Assembly: GCF_000165425.1 (NCBI RefSeq)
Contig: NW_001799044.1
Span: forward strand, 433,205 to 497,204
Direction: 5' to 3'
From: Paramecium tetraurelia
Lineage: Eukaryota; Ciliophora; Oligohymenophorea; Peniculida; Parameciidae
DNA: 64,000 nucleotides
Positions 1 through 12,526 of the stretch are shown here, piece by piece. Position numbers and translations under genes: made by a program. Each line of letters begins with the position of its first letter. Positions within the stretch are counted from its first letter, which is position 1. Below the pieces are notes generated by a model. It saw only the letters and a program-made list of their open reading frames with translations. It was not told the origin of the DNA and did not search any database.

Positions 1-1217
1 ATAATATGATGATAAACTTAGATTGAGCAACATTCTCAGTATCACATCTACAATTTAATCAAACTATACTTAATTGTATTATTCCTCAAACACTGATGAC
101 CAATTTTACACATTTAAGCCTTGTCAAAATGTACCACCGGCCTGGATTCCTAAATAGCGGCCATGGTATAAATAACACAATCAAAGTAATTTAGAAATTT
201 AATACACCTCTGCATATATTGATTTTGGAGGAGGTGTGTGTTTAACTCAGACGAAATCATTAACAAATGAGCAAAATGTCTCTATTGGTATCGTTGCGAA
301 TGATATGACGATGGCATAGTTTTCAACTTTTACATATAATTAAATTGCCGAATTTCTTTTAATTGATTTTAAAGGGTAAATTTTACTCAGTAATCACTAT
401 GTTAAAGGGTAAGAAATAGTAGATTACTTTTAAAATGTAACAAAAACTGGTTTTAATGAAACTGACTTTGGCATCCTGCTTAACTATTAATAGAATAATT
501 CCTATACAGATCTATGCTAAATACCTATCAATAATACTTTTTGTTTATTTGATAAGTTAAGACAAAAACTATTTTATTTTAAATTGGGCCTAATTATGAA
601 TAATAAATACATTGTAGTTGCTAAATTTGATCCCTTTCTTTACTCAAGTGCAATGAATTCCTTGTTGTAGGAAATCAATGATAAAAATGATTAGATGGCT
701 ACACTTTTAATAGGCATGATAATTTTAGCCTTTTTTATCTTTTTTATCTCCTTCATTGTAACTACTCTAGTATTGTAACGTCCAATTGAATAGTTAATGT
801 ATTATTCAAATCGATAAAATAAATCAGGGAAATTTCTTTAGACCTAATTTCCAAAGATTTAAATGGGAACAAATATTGGTGAACTGAATCTAGCATTTTT
901 TAATTTATTAAATTAACAGCGTAGTAATAAAAAAGATTGCTAAGAACGTAACAAATAATTATCCTAAGAAACATACTAATATCAGAAAAATATTAATTGT
1001 ATGTATTTGAATATCCCCGATAAAATATTCCAAAATTTACTAGTAATTTATGATTTGAATATTATAGAATTTAAACTACCCAATATTATCTAACTGTTAA
1101 AATAGATTGATGTTGAGACGTGAACAAATCATAATATTTAATTTTATTAGGATGATCAATTATAAAACCTATCGTTTTGGTGAATACAAATCTGAAACTA
1201 ATTTTAATAATTGTTGA
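1..1217 (+). CDS. Cache-domain, HAMP-like membrane receptor (5' end outside window)
   Basis: The open frame enters from the left edge (codons from base 2). It reads a Cache-type extracellular sensor segment with the hallmark RPWY motif near base 155 and a following FGGGV/GIVANDM strand pattern. One strong transmembrane helix follows at about 700-780 (MIILAFFIFFISFIVTTLVL), then a short HAMP-like linker (RPIEQLMYY). Cache domains bind small ligands outside the cell and HAMP linkers pass the signal inward. No kinase or cyclase domain follows; the tail is short. A 25-nt GTA...TAG intron probably lies at about 1051-1075. If spliced the stop is TGA 1215-1217; unspliced it is 1121-1123. The ligand is unknown. 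It is convergent with the ABC gene. Confidence 0.75.
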
Positions 1218-1301
1218 ATAACTGTTGAATAATTTATTATTTTTTTTTAGTCTATATAAATAGATTCTAACTTCTATTCTATTAAATATAAATTAGATAA
1301 T

Positions 1302-4300
1302 TCAATTTAAAACCTAATGGGAAGTGATGGGCTCCTCCTGATTCTGATTTAAAAGACCTTGTTCTAACTTGTAAAAATGGCCTTTTAAGTTAACTAAATG
1401 GCCATAATTGCCTTGCTCAATAATTTATCCCTTATCAAATACATAAATGATTTTACAATTCTAAGGATAATTAAAAGATTTACCTTTATTGTAGACATCC
1501 TATGAGCTATTACAATGGAAGTCTTTTCTTTAAGACATTCTTCCAATTATTACTATACCAAAGATTCAACGTTAGAATCTAAAGCACTTGTTGACTCATC
1601 AAATAAATAAATTTTTGAATTTCTCAACAACGCCCTGGAAATAGCAATCCTTTATTTTTGACCCCCTGAAATTAGACTACCTTTGGTACCAACCTTTTTA
1701 TTAAATCCTGAATTTGTTTGATCCTCAGATTGTTCATCCATAATGAATTCATAAGCATGTGATAATTTTGATTTTTAAATGATATCCTCTTCAGTAGCAT
1801 TGGTTTAATTGTATTTAATATTATAAGCAATAGACTCATTAAAGAGTTACGGCTCTTAAGAAACAATCGAGATTTATTACCTAAGAAATCTGAGATCGTA
1901 GTCATATATTGATACACCATCCACTGTAATTTCTCCAGAATTAACATCATAAAGTCTGAAAAGAAGTTAGAATATTGTTGATTTACCACAACCAGAACAT
2001 CCAACTAAACCAACATTATGGCCTGCATCAATTTTAATACTTAAATTTTTCAAAACAATTATGTTTGGTCTTTATGGATAAGAAAAGATAACATTCTTAA
2101 ATTCAATATTACCAAGGATGTTTCTTTTAATTCTTGGATGTTAGAATTTCTATTCTCTTTAATATTCATCTTCAGTCTCTAACAGACTAAAGTAATAGGC
2201 AATTGAATTCTTGGTTTTATTATTATCCGATTAAAAATAAATAGTTTTGGCCCCTCCAACAACAGAAAATATAATGGCTAGAATGGTTTAATAAATAGCC
2301 AAAATTGGGAGATCATCATATATGTTCAGAAGGGTTCCCATCAAGAATAAATACCCATTAACAAAAAATGGTTTCATTTAGGCATACCCAGAACTGAACC
2401 CAACTTAGGCACCAAACTTTTTGACTTATTTAGGAGGCCCTTCTAATTGGTTGGCATATTAATTGACTATAAAGGTCTCTGCTCTTAATGAATAGACTGT
2501 CCTAATATTGGTTAAAGTATCCATCAACAACTTGTTACTATTTGATATATGCCTTTTGGGCAAATGATTGCTATGAACCCACAACATACCTTTCACTTAA
2601 GCATCCCCCTATATATGATATTGGAGCCAAACCAACAGCCAATAGTGTTAATTTCCATGATGATACAAATGATAAGGCAAATCCTACTATGATTGCTGAA
2701 TAATATTGACATTTAAATCCTATGATATTTTGAAAGAATTATTAAACTACTCTGGTATCATTGGTTACTTTAGGAGTTAAGAAACCTATATTATGATTTG
2801 GGTTGTCATAAAAGCTGATTGGAAGTCTTAAAAATTTCTAATAAATTTCATTTTTCATTCTAATAGTTAAGCGTTCTGAATAGACACTGAAACAAAAGCA
2901 TTCTAAAGTACTGGTTACGAAATATATAAACCCTAATATAAGTAGTGTAGTAGCACTGTTTTTAATAGTATCATCTAAAGCAATAATAAATTGTTATCTC
3001 TCATTTTCATCCTTAATGGAATTGACTCTTTGAGGATTATGAATCAATAAATTATCTATAACATCAGCTAAAATTTATGAAAATATTGGGTAAATCGATC
3101 CATTTCCTAGTGCTGCTATAGATCCAATTATAAGATATGGTAATTCTTTATAATTTAACATTATTAAACTCTTAATGCTTTTCCAAAATGACAACTCTGA
3201 TCCATTCTCTGCTGCTTCTACTTTCACTTCTTCATTACACTCCTTATCTAACTATTATTTTACATCAACCTAAGTGTTTATGACCTACACTTTAGATTTT
3301 TCAAATTAATTATTCTCTTAACTAATTATTTTACTTAGTGATCCTCCAGGTATCTTTCTTTATGTTTCCATGTCTAAAAACGTTAGAGTTCCAAAACCAG
3401 TCTCTTCTTTCTATTATTATTTGGATATCAAATAGGAGTAATGTTCACAATTTTATAGTAATTCATTATGAGTGCCTTACCCTATGATTTCTCCTTAATT
3501 AAATACAATGATATTATCACTGTCTTATACTGTAGACAATCTGTGAGCTATTACAATTCTTGTGGTTTTGTTGAATTTCTCATCAATAATTCTAGTTATT
3601 AATGATTCATTTGTTCTGTCTAAAGCACTAGTAGCTTCATCTAAAATAAGAATTTTTGGGTTTTGAAGTAGTGCTCTAGCCAAAGCTATACGTTATTTTT
3701 AACCACCACTGAATTGATTCCCATTAAATCCCACATTTGTATCCAAATGATCTACTAATTCCGATGAATTCATCAAGTTTAACATTGTTATCAATTCCTC
3801 ATCTGTTGCTCTTTAGTTGCCCAACTTTAGATTTTCACGTATTGTGGTATTAAATAAGGCTGGTTCTTACGAAACAATGGAAATTTGCTATCTGAATTAA
3901 TGTGTATCAATTTAACTCAAAGGAATTTGATCTGCTCCTATTAAAATCTACCCATTTTCAATTTCATAGAATTTCAAAAGGAGCTAGCCAATTGTAGACT
4001 TCCCAGAACCACTTTCACCTACTAAAGCTATTTTCTTTCCTTGTGGTATTACAAATGAGATATTCTTCAATACAACGTGATCTGGCTTTGATGGATAACT
4101 AAATTAAATGTTTTAAAGTTTGATATCACCATCAAGATTTTCAAAACTTACTTAATTATTTTTCACCTCCTGTTCTTGACTCTCATCAATTACTTGAAAT
4201 ACTTCCATCGCAGCTAATTTCCCCTTTGCAAAACATGATAGACATGGACCAATCTTACCCAATGACAAACTTCCCATCAATACAGATATAAAAATAGTAC

Positions 4301-5323
4301 AAATACTCCCTGAAGTATATATGGGACCTGAGTAATCAGGGGCAATCTATAATTAATTAATAGTCTTACTTAATCAGTCACCAGCACTCCACTGTAGAAA
4401 ATACCGAGAGCGTAGGTAAACTATTAAACACCACACATCGATCCAAAAGCAAGCCCATAATACAATCCATATTTAATTATGGATTTGGATGAATGTAATA
4501 TGACTCTCCTAAATTTTTCAGACTCGAATTCTTCACCATCTAGTGTTTTAACAGTTTTAATTGAACTTAATACCTAAAAATTAATTTGAAAGTTACTTCT
4601 TCAACTAAGGATGAGGATTCAATATCCGATTTTTAAATGAATTACTCTCTCCATGATGCTGATATACCAATAAGGGCAATAGTAATAGCTAATACAGGAA
4701 GAGCAGATGTAATCACCAGAGCTAGTTTCCATCCTCTATATTTATAAATTTTCTGTTTACTTAATATATCCTACTAAAAAACCGCTCAAGAATGTTGCAA
4801 TTGAAAATCCGAATGTAATAACCTTGTCCCCAATGGCATCTGATATTGCTAAGATTTCTGAATTCACTTTTGTATTTAAGGAATTTGCGTTTATTTCGTC
4901 GTACCATTTCACTTATTTCGTCAAAAGTGATTTTAAGTATTGTCTTCTCAATCTTTTGGTTTAATTTTCTGATGTTATTGAGAATGTTGTATACATAATC
5001 AGAGTCACCAAAAGAGTGCAGATTCCCAACACAAACATGTAACTATTATACTAAACCAAAAATATATACATGGTATTAAGACCAGCCTTGTTTAGTTTGG
5101 TTTCGGCATCCTCATACGCAAAGGAGTCAGTCAGATTCCCAAAAATAATTGAGTATATTGGCATTGATAAACCATTGCATATTGCTCCAATAATGCTTAT
5201 TACTATCCACACATAATCCATTTGATTGGCAAATCTGTAAAGTTACAAATAGGATACTGGCTTGGTTACCTTTCTTTTGGTTTCTAACTTTAGAGGATCA
5301 ATTTCATTCGCTTAAGTAATCAT
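1302..5323 (-). CDS. ABC transporter, subfamily B full transporter (P-glycoprotein-like)
   Basis: About 1,310 residues in the order TMD1-NBD1-TMD2-NBD2, the standard full-length ABCB arrangement. NBD1 (about 4100-3400) has Walker [10 protein letters not shown] and signature FSGGQKQR. NBD2 (about 2060-1450) has Walker [10 protein letters not shown], signature ISGGQKQR, Walker [11 protein letters not shown] and the H-loop VIAHRMSTI. Each half begins with hydrophobic helices. It should pump hydrophobic compounds or lipids across a membrane using ATP; the substrate cannot be told from sequence. The start is ATG 5323-5321. A 23-nt intron (1483-1461) is needed just after the H-loop, and other short introns are likely in the TMDs. 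The stop is TGA 1304-1302, 85 bp from the convergent receptor gene. Confidence 0.92.
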
Positions 5324-5702
5324 CTTTTATTTATTAATAAGATGCTACAATCAATTAAATGTATTCAAAATAAAACGATTAGAATTCGTCATATCAAATA
5401 ATGCTTATAATTAAATACGCATCAAATTTAATATCAGTGTTGCAGAATTTTTTCAATATTTATTTTTAAATTACTGGAAATCTAATTCGTATATAATATT
5501 AGAAATTTAAATTAAAATAGTTGATGTTGAAATTCAATTATTCGAATTTGTTTCCTTAAATTTCAAACTTCTATACTAATTAGATAACCAATTTGAAGTA
5601 AACTTATGATATCATAGTTATTTTATGTAAATAACAAGATTAAGGTACTTACTGTAAAAGAAGTGAAATTTCTAAATATTGAAATAAATATAAATTAAAT
5701 CA
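5324..5702. other. Intergenic, AT-rich
   Basis: About 380 bp between the start of the ABC gene and the stop of the MSP-domain gene, both on the minus strand. Very AT-rich. No convincing ORF, RNA gene or repeat was seen; it probably holds the ABC promoter and the neighbour's short 3' UTR. Confidence 0.5.
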
Positions 5703-6690
5703 TCAACTTGTGGCTACATACCCTAGTAGAAAACAAAAGATTGCGGAGAAAAAAACATGTTAAATAGAAACAAAGATTTACGAATCTTTTTCTTAATAAT
5801 TATTTAAGAGTGAAAGCTTTTACTATTCTAAACTCTTTTTTTCAATTTGTGATTTCTCGAGTTCATTTTACAATGATATGATTCGTTAATTCAACATTTT
5901 TATCTAAGGATCTTCCTTAACCTCATATTTAAAGCCATTCTATTTTTAAGGTTCATAAGAATGTGCTTATTAATTTTGAGTTTAACCATTCTAGATATTA
6001 TTTTGAGAACCTGAGGATTGTTTTGAAAAGGTTTGGCATTGAATCTAGAATGTTGGTTAAGTAATAAACTATTTTTCGTCACCCTCCAATACTCTACTAC
6101 TCTATTAGGATGATTCTTATATTAATTATTATTATTATTATTATTATTGTACTTATCCAATTCTCATTAGATGGCCATTTTAATCATATGTAACCTCTTA
6201 CTTTACAAACATTTGATCTTCGTAATATCTAAATTAAGAAGCTGATTAGTTGATGATACTTGATTACTTTATTAATAAATTTTAATCAATAGTAACAATC
6301 TCAATTTTAATTTTCTCTACATATGGGTTACTACTGTTGGCCTCAAAGTATTATGTTAATGACTTTGGGTCAGTCTTATTGAAGTTTTGATCATTTATAT
6401 CAGCGACCAAGATTTGCAATTTCGCATTTCCTTCATCATCAATAATACTGCTTACTTTAGAACTTTATGCATTTTACTGTAATTTTGCAATTTTATCCCT
6501 TAAACGAACCGATATAAGGTAACACCTGTATGTCTTGAGTGTTGTTGGTTCTTATCTTGAAACCACAATGGCTATAATTAAGAAATACTAAATACTGAGA
6601 AGGATAATTATTTAATAATGTTAAAGTTCCAATGAAGTGATTATCAATCTTAAAGCACTCTAATCTATCTCCCTATTAAATAGAAATCAT
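5703..6690 (-). CDS. VAP-like protein: MSP domain, coiled coil, C-terminal membrane anchor
   Basis: About 320 residues. The N-terminal ~110 residues fit an MSP/VAP immunoglobulin-like fold: a run of the type LxLxN...FKIRT followed by VLPYIGSFKGQNCKITV, like the VxPxxG...I.V core of VAP proteins. A Gln-rich linker follows, including seven glutamines written as TAA codons, then a coiled coil and a final hydrophobic helix (VFFSAIFCFLLGYVA). VAPs are ER tail-anchored proteins that tether ER to other membranes through FFAT-motif partners; that role here is inferred. One 25-nt intron beginning GTAAGC and ending AAG is needed to keep frame after the ITV strand. Start ATG 6690-6688, stop TGA 5705-5703. 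Confidence 0.75.
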
Positions 6691-6909
6691 AAATAAATAT
6701 ATTAAAATATAATGAATTTGGACTGTTTCAATTAAAATTTATTTTTGTATTTTTTTGTATGCAACTTGAATTTGAATTTCATTTCCAGTTATATAATTGA
6801 TGAATAACATATATATGAACCATTCAGCCTGCATAATCTTTATATAAAACAATTAAAAGTATTATTAGATTATGTAAATATACTGATTATTTTAACAATA
6901 ACAAATCAA

Positions 6910-8598
6910 TCATTTATTCTATGCTATCCATTCGCTGAGATCTTTATGGGCATCCTTATATTCTTGAGAATCAACACTAACTGTAGCTAAGACTTCCTTC
7001 AATAAATCTTCCACTGTTGGACTAGCATAAAGTTGCTTTTCTTTTATTACATTTTGTGTATATAATGCTTTTTCGTGCTTATATTCAGCTGCCACATTAC
7101 TATCTAAGGCATCATCTGGGTTTGGATCAATTAATAAACTTCTAATAGAAAGGAGAACTGAAAATACAGACAAGGCAGGACTCCATTGATCTTTTAATAC
7201 ATCTAAACAAACTGCTCCTGAGGCTTTGCTTATATTTGGATGATGCATTTTAGTAAAAAATGAAATTTTAGGAGGTTTGAATGGGTAATCCTGAGGAATT
7301 ACACAAGTTAACTAATAGATTCCATTCTCAAATGGAGTGTTTTTTGGGCCTAACATTAATATTTTCCAAAGTCCAATATCATCAGCAGTTGGATAAATTT
7401 TACATTCACCATAATTTTTAGTTAGAGCATCATTTAATTCCTTTAATACTCTTCTTTCTCTTCCATTTCCGCAACCACCTATAGCCTTTTTACCTTCAAC
7501 AGCTGTTTTATTAGCTGCCTATTGAATATCCAAAGCTTCTGCTTCTTTGGCTCTTTTTATAATTTCTTCTCTTTTCATCACTGCCTTATTTGATACGTCT
7601 ACTGTTACAACCTTCATTCCTTCGGTATCAAATGGCTTTCCTTTGATGGCATCCAAATCTACTACATTAGTTGGATATTCCACCTTTTCTCTTCTACTTG
7701 TACTTAAAATACTTTCAATTTCAAATAGAGACATTCCTTATCCCAAGTCTCTTGGACAATAGCATCTTCCATTACTAGCATGTGTCAAGGTCTTTAAACC
7801 AACACAGTTATCTCCAACAACAAATGAATCTATGATTATTTTATGATCAAAGATCCTTTAAACTAAAGTATTAGGTTTACTGGCTGAAGCATTATCCTCT
7901 CCATCAGTTAATGCAAGTATTCTCAACACAATATCTGGATACTTTTATTTTACTTCCAATAGTTTATTAATGGCATAATCGATTGCATCATAACATTTTG
8001 TTGAACCACCAGGATTAGCATCATCTACCAGTTTTATAAACTTATTGAAGTCACTTGTAAACTCACATTTATCAAACAATGTTGATCCAAACCATACCAA
8101 TTTCACGATGTGGTTGAATTCAAAGGCTAAGGTCTTGTCAGCAAAGGCTGAGAAGAAGGCATTTACTGCCCCCATTCTTGAAAGCTCTTTATCTCCAAAG
8201 AATTATGAACTCATTGAACCTGAGATATCATAAAGTACAACAATGGCTTCAGCAGGATCTTATTATTAAATTATTTAAGGAGATTCTGTGACATTATCTT
8301 ATGATTGTTATTATTATTGTTATTATTGTTATTATATTATGTTATCTGCTACCTTTTCGACTAATTTGACGGTGTCATTTTATTTTAATAGTTATCCAAT
8401 TATATCTGATGAATTAAGCATAAAATCATCTGAATCATTGCATTAAACATTATTTGGAAACAAACTTATTCCTTACTCTTATAATTTTTGTAAAATAATT
8501 TCTTTGAGCTTTTCAATTGTTTGAGTAGGATCAGGCACTGAAAATTTAAGTTTGATATCTTTGAAAATCAATTTTAGAACTAAACTATCTTAAATCAT
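6910..8598 (-). CDS. UBL-vWA-UBC fusion: von Willebrand A domain fused to a ubiquitin E2
   Basis: One uninterrupted 562-residue frame with no intron. Residues ~4-85 resemble a ubiquitin-like beta-grasp (two strands, helix TIEKLKEIILQKL, closing strand). A Gln tract of TAA/TAG/CAA codons follows. A vWA domain (~118-310) has an intact MIDAS set: DISGS at ~124, a GGST loop and ALTDGED. A UBC domain (~400-545) has HPN and the catalytic Cys in GAVCLDVL (~464), with the usual Trp downstream (DQWSPALS). Known E2s accept ubiquitin on that Cys; vWA domains bind protein partners through a metal. The combination suggests an E2 with a built-in substrate or ligase adaptor, which is inference. Start ATG 8598-8596; stop TGA 6912-6910. 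Confidence 0.88.
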
Positions 8599-9221
8599 TT
8601 TTATTTATTAAATCTGTGTTGAATATAAAAATTTTATTTAGAAATTTTCTACAACACTGATTAATCCTGATGAGTTATTAGGATTATTTTTTTCAATTAA
8701 ATTAACTTGGCAATTTGGTAACATTCATGAATAAAACATCTCTGAAAGATTGATCATAGGTAATTATAACAACTCTACGTTGATCGTTATAATATAAAAA
8801 CCAAATTATTATATATATTAATAAGCAAGATAGTAATTGGGAATTAAAATATAACGTTAAAATATGAAATGATACAATAGAAAACTATTTGAATCAAAGT
8901 GATTTAAAATTAATCTTGAAGAAAATCCACTATGCTATTTCTATAAATTATTTAATTTTTATAAATCTAAACAAATTAGATAAATCAAAAAGGATTTTAT
9001 TATAAGAATCTAAAAGAATGGATGTTTTAATGAATGGACCTCTAATAGACAATATCTTAAGTTTTTTATAATTATAAAGGTAAGGAAATATTCAGAAAAT
9101 TGAAAAGCAATAAAATATGATTTAATTATAGAACAACAGTTTTCAAAACTAAGATTCATATAAAAATTTGATTATTCTTTTCTAAATTTTATAATTTTTG
9201 TAATAATTCTCATCATATTTT
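8599..9221. other. Intergenic, AT-rich
   Basis: About 620 bp, extremely AT-rich, between two minus-strand genes. I see no sustained TGA-free frame with protein-like composition, no RNA gene and no repeat beyond short A/T runs. Confidence 0.45.
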
Positions 9222-10214
9222 TCAATTAATATAATACTCAGAATCTTAAGTAAAAATACTTTTATTTTTATTCAAATAATCTAGAACCAAATCTTTATTA
9301 TATAATGCTACTTATTTTGCGGTACAAAATGTATCATCAGGATATGTTCCATCTGGTCTTGGATGAAATTCTACTTGAAAAAATAATTATAGATTTAAGT
9401 TTGATGTGTCTTTATAATGATTAACCAAACCATACGTATGAGAGTTAATAGATTTAACTTTATCTACCTCAATCTATCCTTGGTTTGTCTTGTTTTTTTA
9501 TATTTTTATGATACTGATATGATCGATAAAATTTGCAGAGTTTATGAAATCTTAAATTGGAATTGGTTTTTCATCAGGAGCATTCCTACCAATTAAGTTT
9601 TTCTATATTTTTTCATCTTATTTAAAAGCCACTTTTTTTTACTTTTTGCATTTCGCTTTGCATTTGTTGTTTTTAATCAATACATTTGTTGTATTTAACT
9701 ATTATTGAATTCTTAATTTTTTTGAAGGTTTTGTTTTAGATGACTCTCTAATATCAATTTAAATGTTAGACATTCGTTCTTCTAATGAATGTATGTCAAA
9801 TGATTATTACGGGGAATCTGTATGTTTTTTGACGATGATGGATTTAGACAAATTTTATGATTTTTTTTTGTATTTCTTTGAGGTTTTTTTATTTTTCTTT
9901 TGTTTATTCTAAAATCATATGAATATGTAAACTTGGGTTTCATTATTGATGGCCTCAATAGGTATATAAATTTCTTCACTTTCGTCGTGGTGAATTATGA
10001 TAGATTCCTCCTTCTTAGGATGTTTAGATAGATGCTTTGCTTGTTCCTTTTTCCAATTATCTTGTAGTTAGATATTTATTTATCTTTTTGTGAGTTTAGG
10101 ATTCTTTAACTTGAAATCCTCAAAACAATGGTTGATATAATCCTCTACTGAAGTATATTTCTTAATTATCGAGTTTTTTGAATTCATTTTTTGAATTTTA
10201 TTTTTGCTCTTCAT
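9222..10214 (-). CDS. Basic protein with HMG-box-like N-terminus and chromo(shadow)-like C-terminus
   Basis: 322 residues after removing one 24-nt intron (GTTTAC...TTTTAG) near the middle. The first ~60 residues (DYINHCFEDFKLKNPK...LQDNWKKEQ) have the spacing of an HMG box or related DNA-binding helix set. The middle is very Lys-rich and disordered-looking. The last ~80 residues run EVDKVKSINSHTYGLVNHYKD, then FFQVEF...FCTAKQVA, then LVLDYL. This resembles a chromo or chromo-shadow domain as in HP1 proteins. If right, it is a chromatin protein, plausible in a ciliate with separate germline and somatic nuclei. Both domain calls rest on pattern only. Start is the first in-frame ATG 10214-10212 (10187 is an alternative). 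Confidence 0.6.
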
Positions 10215-11036
10215 TCTTCGAATTTTACTTCAAATTCATATTATTTAAAGAAAATTTAATAAAATTATTTACTATTTTTATAAATGAATTGAAGTAATTT
10301 TTAAAAAGATTTGATTGAATCAAAAGAAAGATTGTGAAGCACGCCAACAACAATTCAGTTAACTATCATCACGACATTCCAAATCAAAGTCCTCAAAGAT
10401 GTAAGTTAAAAGTATGTCACCCATAAAATGCCATGCTTCTGAATTGTTTCAGGAGCAATTTAACGACAAAGATTGAAAGAGTTAAGTTTATACTATAAGA
10501 TCTTGGGTTTAATATAAGATACAGGTTAATTTTGTAATTAAATTTGTCATTAAAGTGATTTTACTACTAATAAGTTCTGATGCGAAAATTCTATAGTATT
10601 AATGATCCACCCAAATAAAATTAAAAATTTCAAACCTATAGTAGGTAAGGGATAAAAATGATACTATATAAATTTAGATTCAGGAATAGATTATGTGATT
10701 TCTTATAAATATTATCCTTGATATAAATCAACTACAGTATTAGGAGCTCTTAGAACTGTGTAGATTGGTTGCAAATATGACATCAGTGATCATAAAAATT
10801 TAATTAGAAATTAACAGAAGAAAGTTCAGTGGCTAAGAAATAACAATAATGAAATATTTTCACTTATTAAAAAATAACATATTTTTATATCATCGTCCAA
10901 TCTTTAAATAGAGCTTTTTTGTATCTTTTGTTAATTGAAAAGTTGAGTAACATAAGGTTTCTACCTGACTGACTTTTCTTGTTAATTCAATACATTTTAG
11001 AATAGAGATTTTAATATATAAATATATTATATTTAT
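10215..11036. other. Intergenic between divergent genes
   Basis: About 820 bp separating divergently transcribed genes. AT-rich, with no convincing coding frame on either strand. It should contain both promoters; I see no recognisable element beyond A/T runs. Confidence 0.45.
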
Positions 11037-12499
11037 ATGCTTAAATCAATTAGACGTAAGTTATAATCTATAACAGAATATGAAAATGAAAATTATGAGG
11101 TATAAATAATTAAGATTTAGATTACAATAGAATTACTTCTACGAGGTGAGTTGAGTAAAACAGAGTTGGAATTTTTGATGAAAAACTTTGGGAATTTAAA
11201 ATTCTTTGAGGAATAGAAAGCAAAACTTCCACTTTATCTTTATACTCAAATCTACAAGAACCTTAATTATGAGAATGTTAAAGCTTATGAATCTGTGTTT
11301 AATTATGGTATTAGTAAATGTTATGACTAGGTGATATGGGATCCACGTATTATATAATTCTGAAAGGGGAGGTCGTGGTATTGCTACCAAAGCCTCAGAT
11401 ACAAGAAGATCTCTTTAATCATAGATTGACAGTTGATTAGATGAGATAGCGAATTGAGAATGAGAAAAGGAAATAATTTAGTGATTTTAATGAATTCTTA
11501 ACAATTGCATATTCAGACTTCATAAAGGTTAGAACCTTAAAGGCTGGAGATACTTTCGGTGAGTTGGCTCTTATAACAAAATCAAAGAGAACAGCAACTA
11601 TAATATGTAGTGTCGACTGCCATTTTATGACTCTCTAGAAAAATGCTTTCGATCGTATATTATATGAGCATCATAATTCAATTCACAAGTAGCAACTAGC
11701 CTTCTTTGATAACATTCCTTATTTGCATGGGATACCTGACCAGCATCTGACTCAATTGATGCATTAAATGATTGAGATATAACCTAAATTAAACAGCACA
11801 ATTTATAAGGAAAATGAAGAGTCACACTCAGTTTATTTTATAATGACTGGGGAAGTGGAATTATCATATCAAATAAATAATCGATAACGGATTGTAATAT
11901 CTTTAATGACTAAAGGAGCTATTTTTGGAGAAAATGAAATTCTTAAAGGAGTTAAAAGGTCTCAAAAGGCTACATGCAAGAGTAATGAGACTATACTGAT
12001 GACATTGAGTGCTCAATAGTTTCTTTCAACTTTAGAAAATCATAACTTAACTAATGATTGTTCCAAGAAGTCAGAGTTAAAGGCAGAGAGACATTCAAAA
12101 TAAATACTCTTGAGGAGGAAGGCAACTGAATCGTTACTTACTTGTCGTCCTCCAACCAAGACCATTTTGAATTTAGATTCAGAAATAACTCGCTTTCATT
12201 CGACTAGACAGATTTCTTTGAGCAATAGACTCAGTAATCATCCACCAATTACCAGCACCAATTGTCTAATCCCTATTGAAATTCCACATTATATCAAATT
12301 GATGCCACAGTATCAAAGATAAACTCATTCAATTTTTAAATTAAGTAATAGCAATAGACTAAAAAATCTACTAAAAACAGAAAGAAGTGAATTAACTTAA
12401 TTAAAAGGATCTTCTTACTACTCAACTACTTCTCAATAATCTCCAAAGCACTGTGTTAATATACACGTGGAGAGATTAAGAAAATCTAGACAAAGATGA
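11037..12499 (+). CDS. Soluble protein with two cyclic-nucleotide-binding domains
   Basis: 472 residues after two introns: 21 nt (GTAAGTTATAATCTATAACAG) after codon 6 and 23 nt (GTATTAG...GACTAG) at about 11309-11331. The first CNB domain has the phosphate-binding cassette FGELALITKSKRTATI, close to the PKA-R consensus with its Arg. The second has GAIFGENEILKGVKRSQKATC, a diverged cassette. There are no channel helices and no kinase domain, so it is neither a CNG channel nor PKG. It is most like a PKA regulatory subunit-type sensor, but no inhibitor sequence was seen before the first domain. The C-terminal ~130 residues are Ser/Thr/Arg-rich. Ciliates have many such proteins, which are thought to read cAMP/cGMP. 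Confidence 0.85.
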
Positions 12500-12526
12500 A
12501 TCTTATTTCTATAATGTATATACATA

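Noticed and set aside
1302-5323. Apparent many in-frame stops making the ABC gene a pseudogene
   Set aside because: All are TAA or TAG, which code Gln here. The same codons appear at Gln positions in ribosomal proteins and other conserved genes, and TGA occurs only at ends or inside introns.
6125-6149. (ATT/TAA)n microsatellite as a non-coding repeat
   Set aside because: It lies in frame inside the MSP-domain gene on the minus strand and codes polyglutamine.
7547-7762. 71-codon plus-strand standard-code ORF
   Set aside because: Antisense to the intact UBL-vWA-UBC gene, with no independent support.
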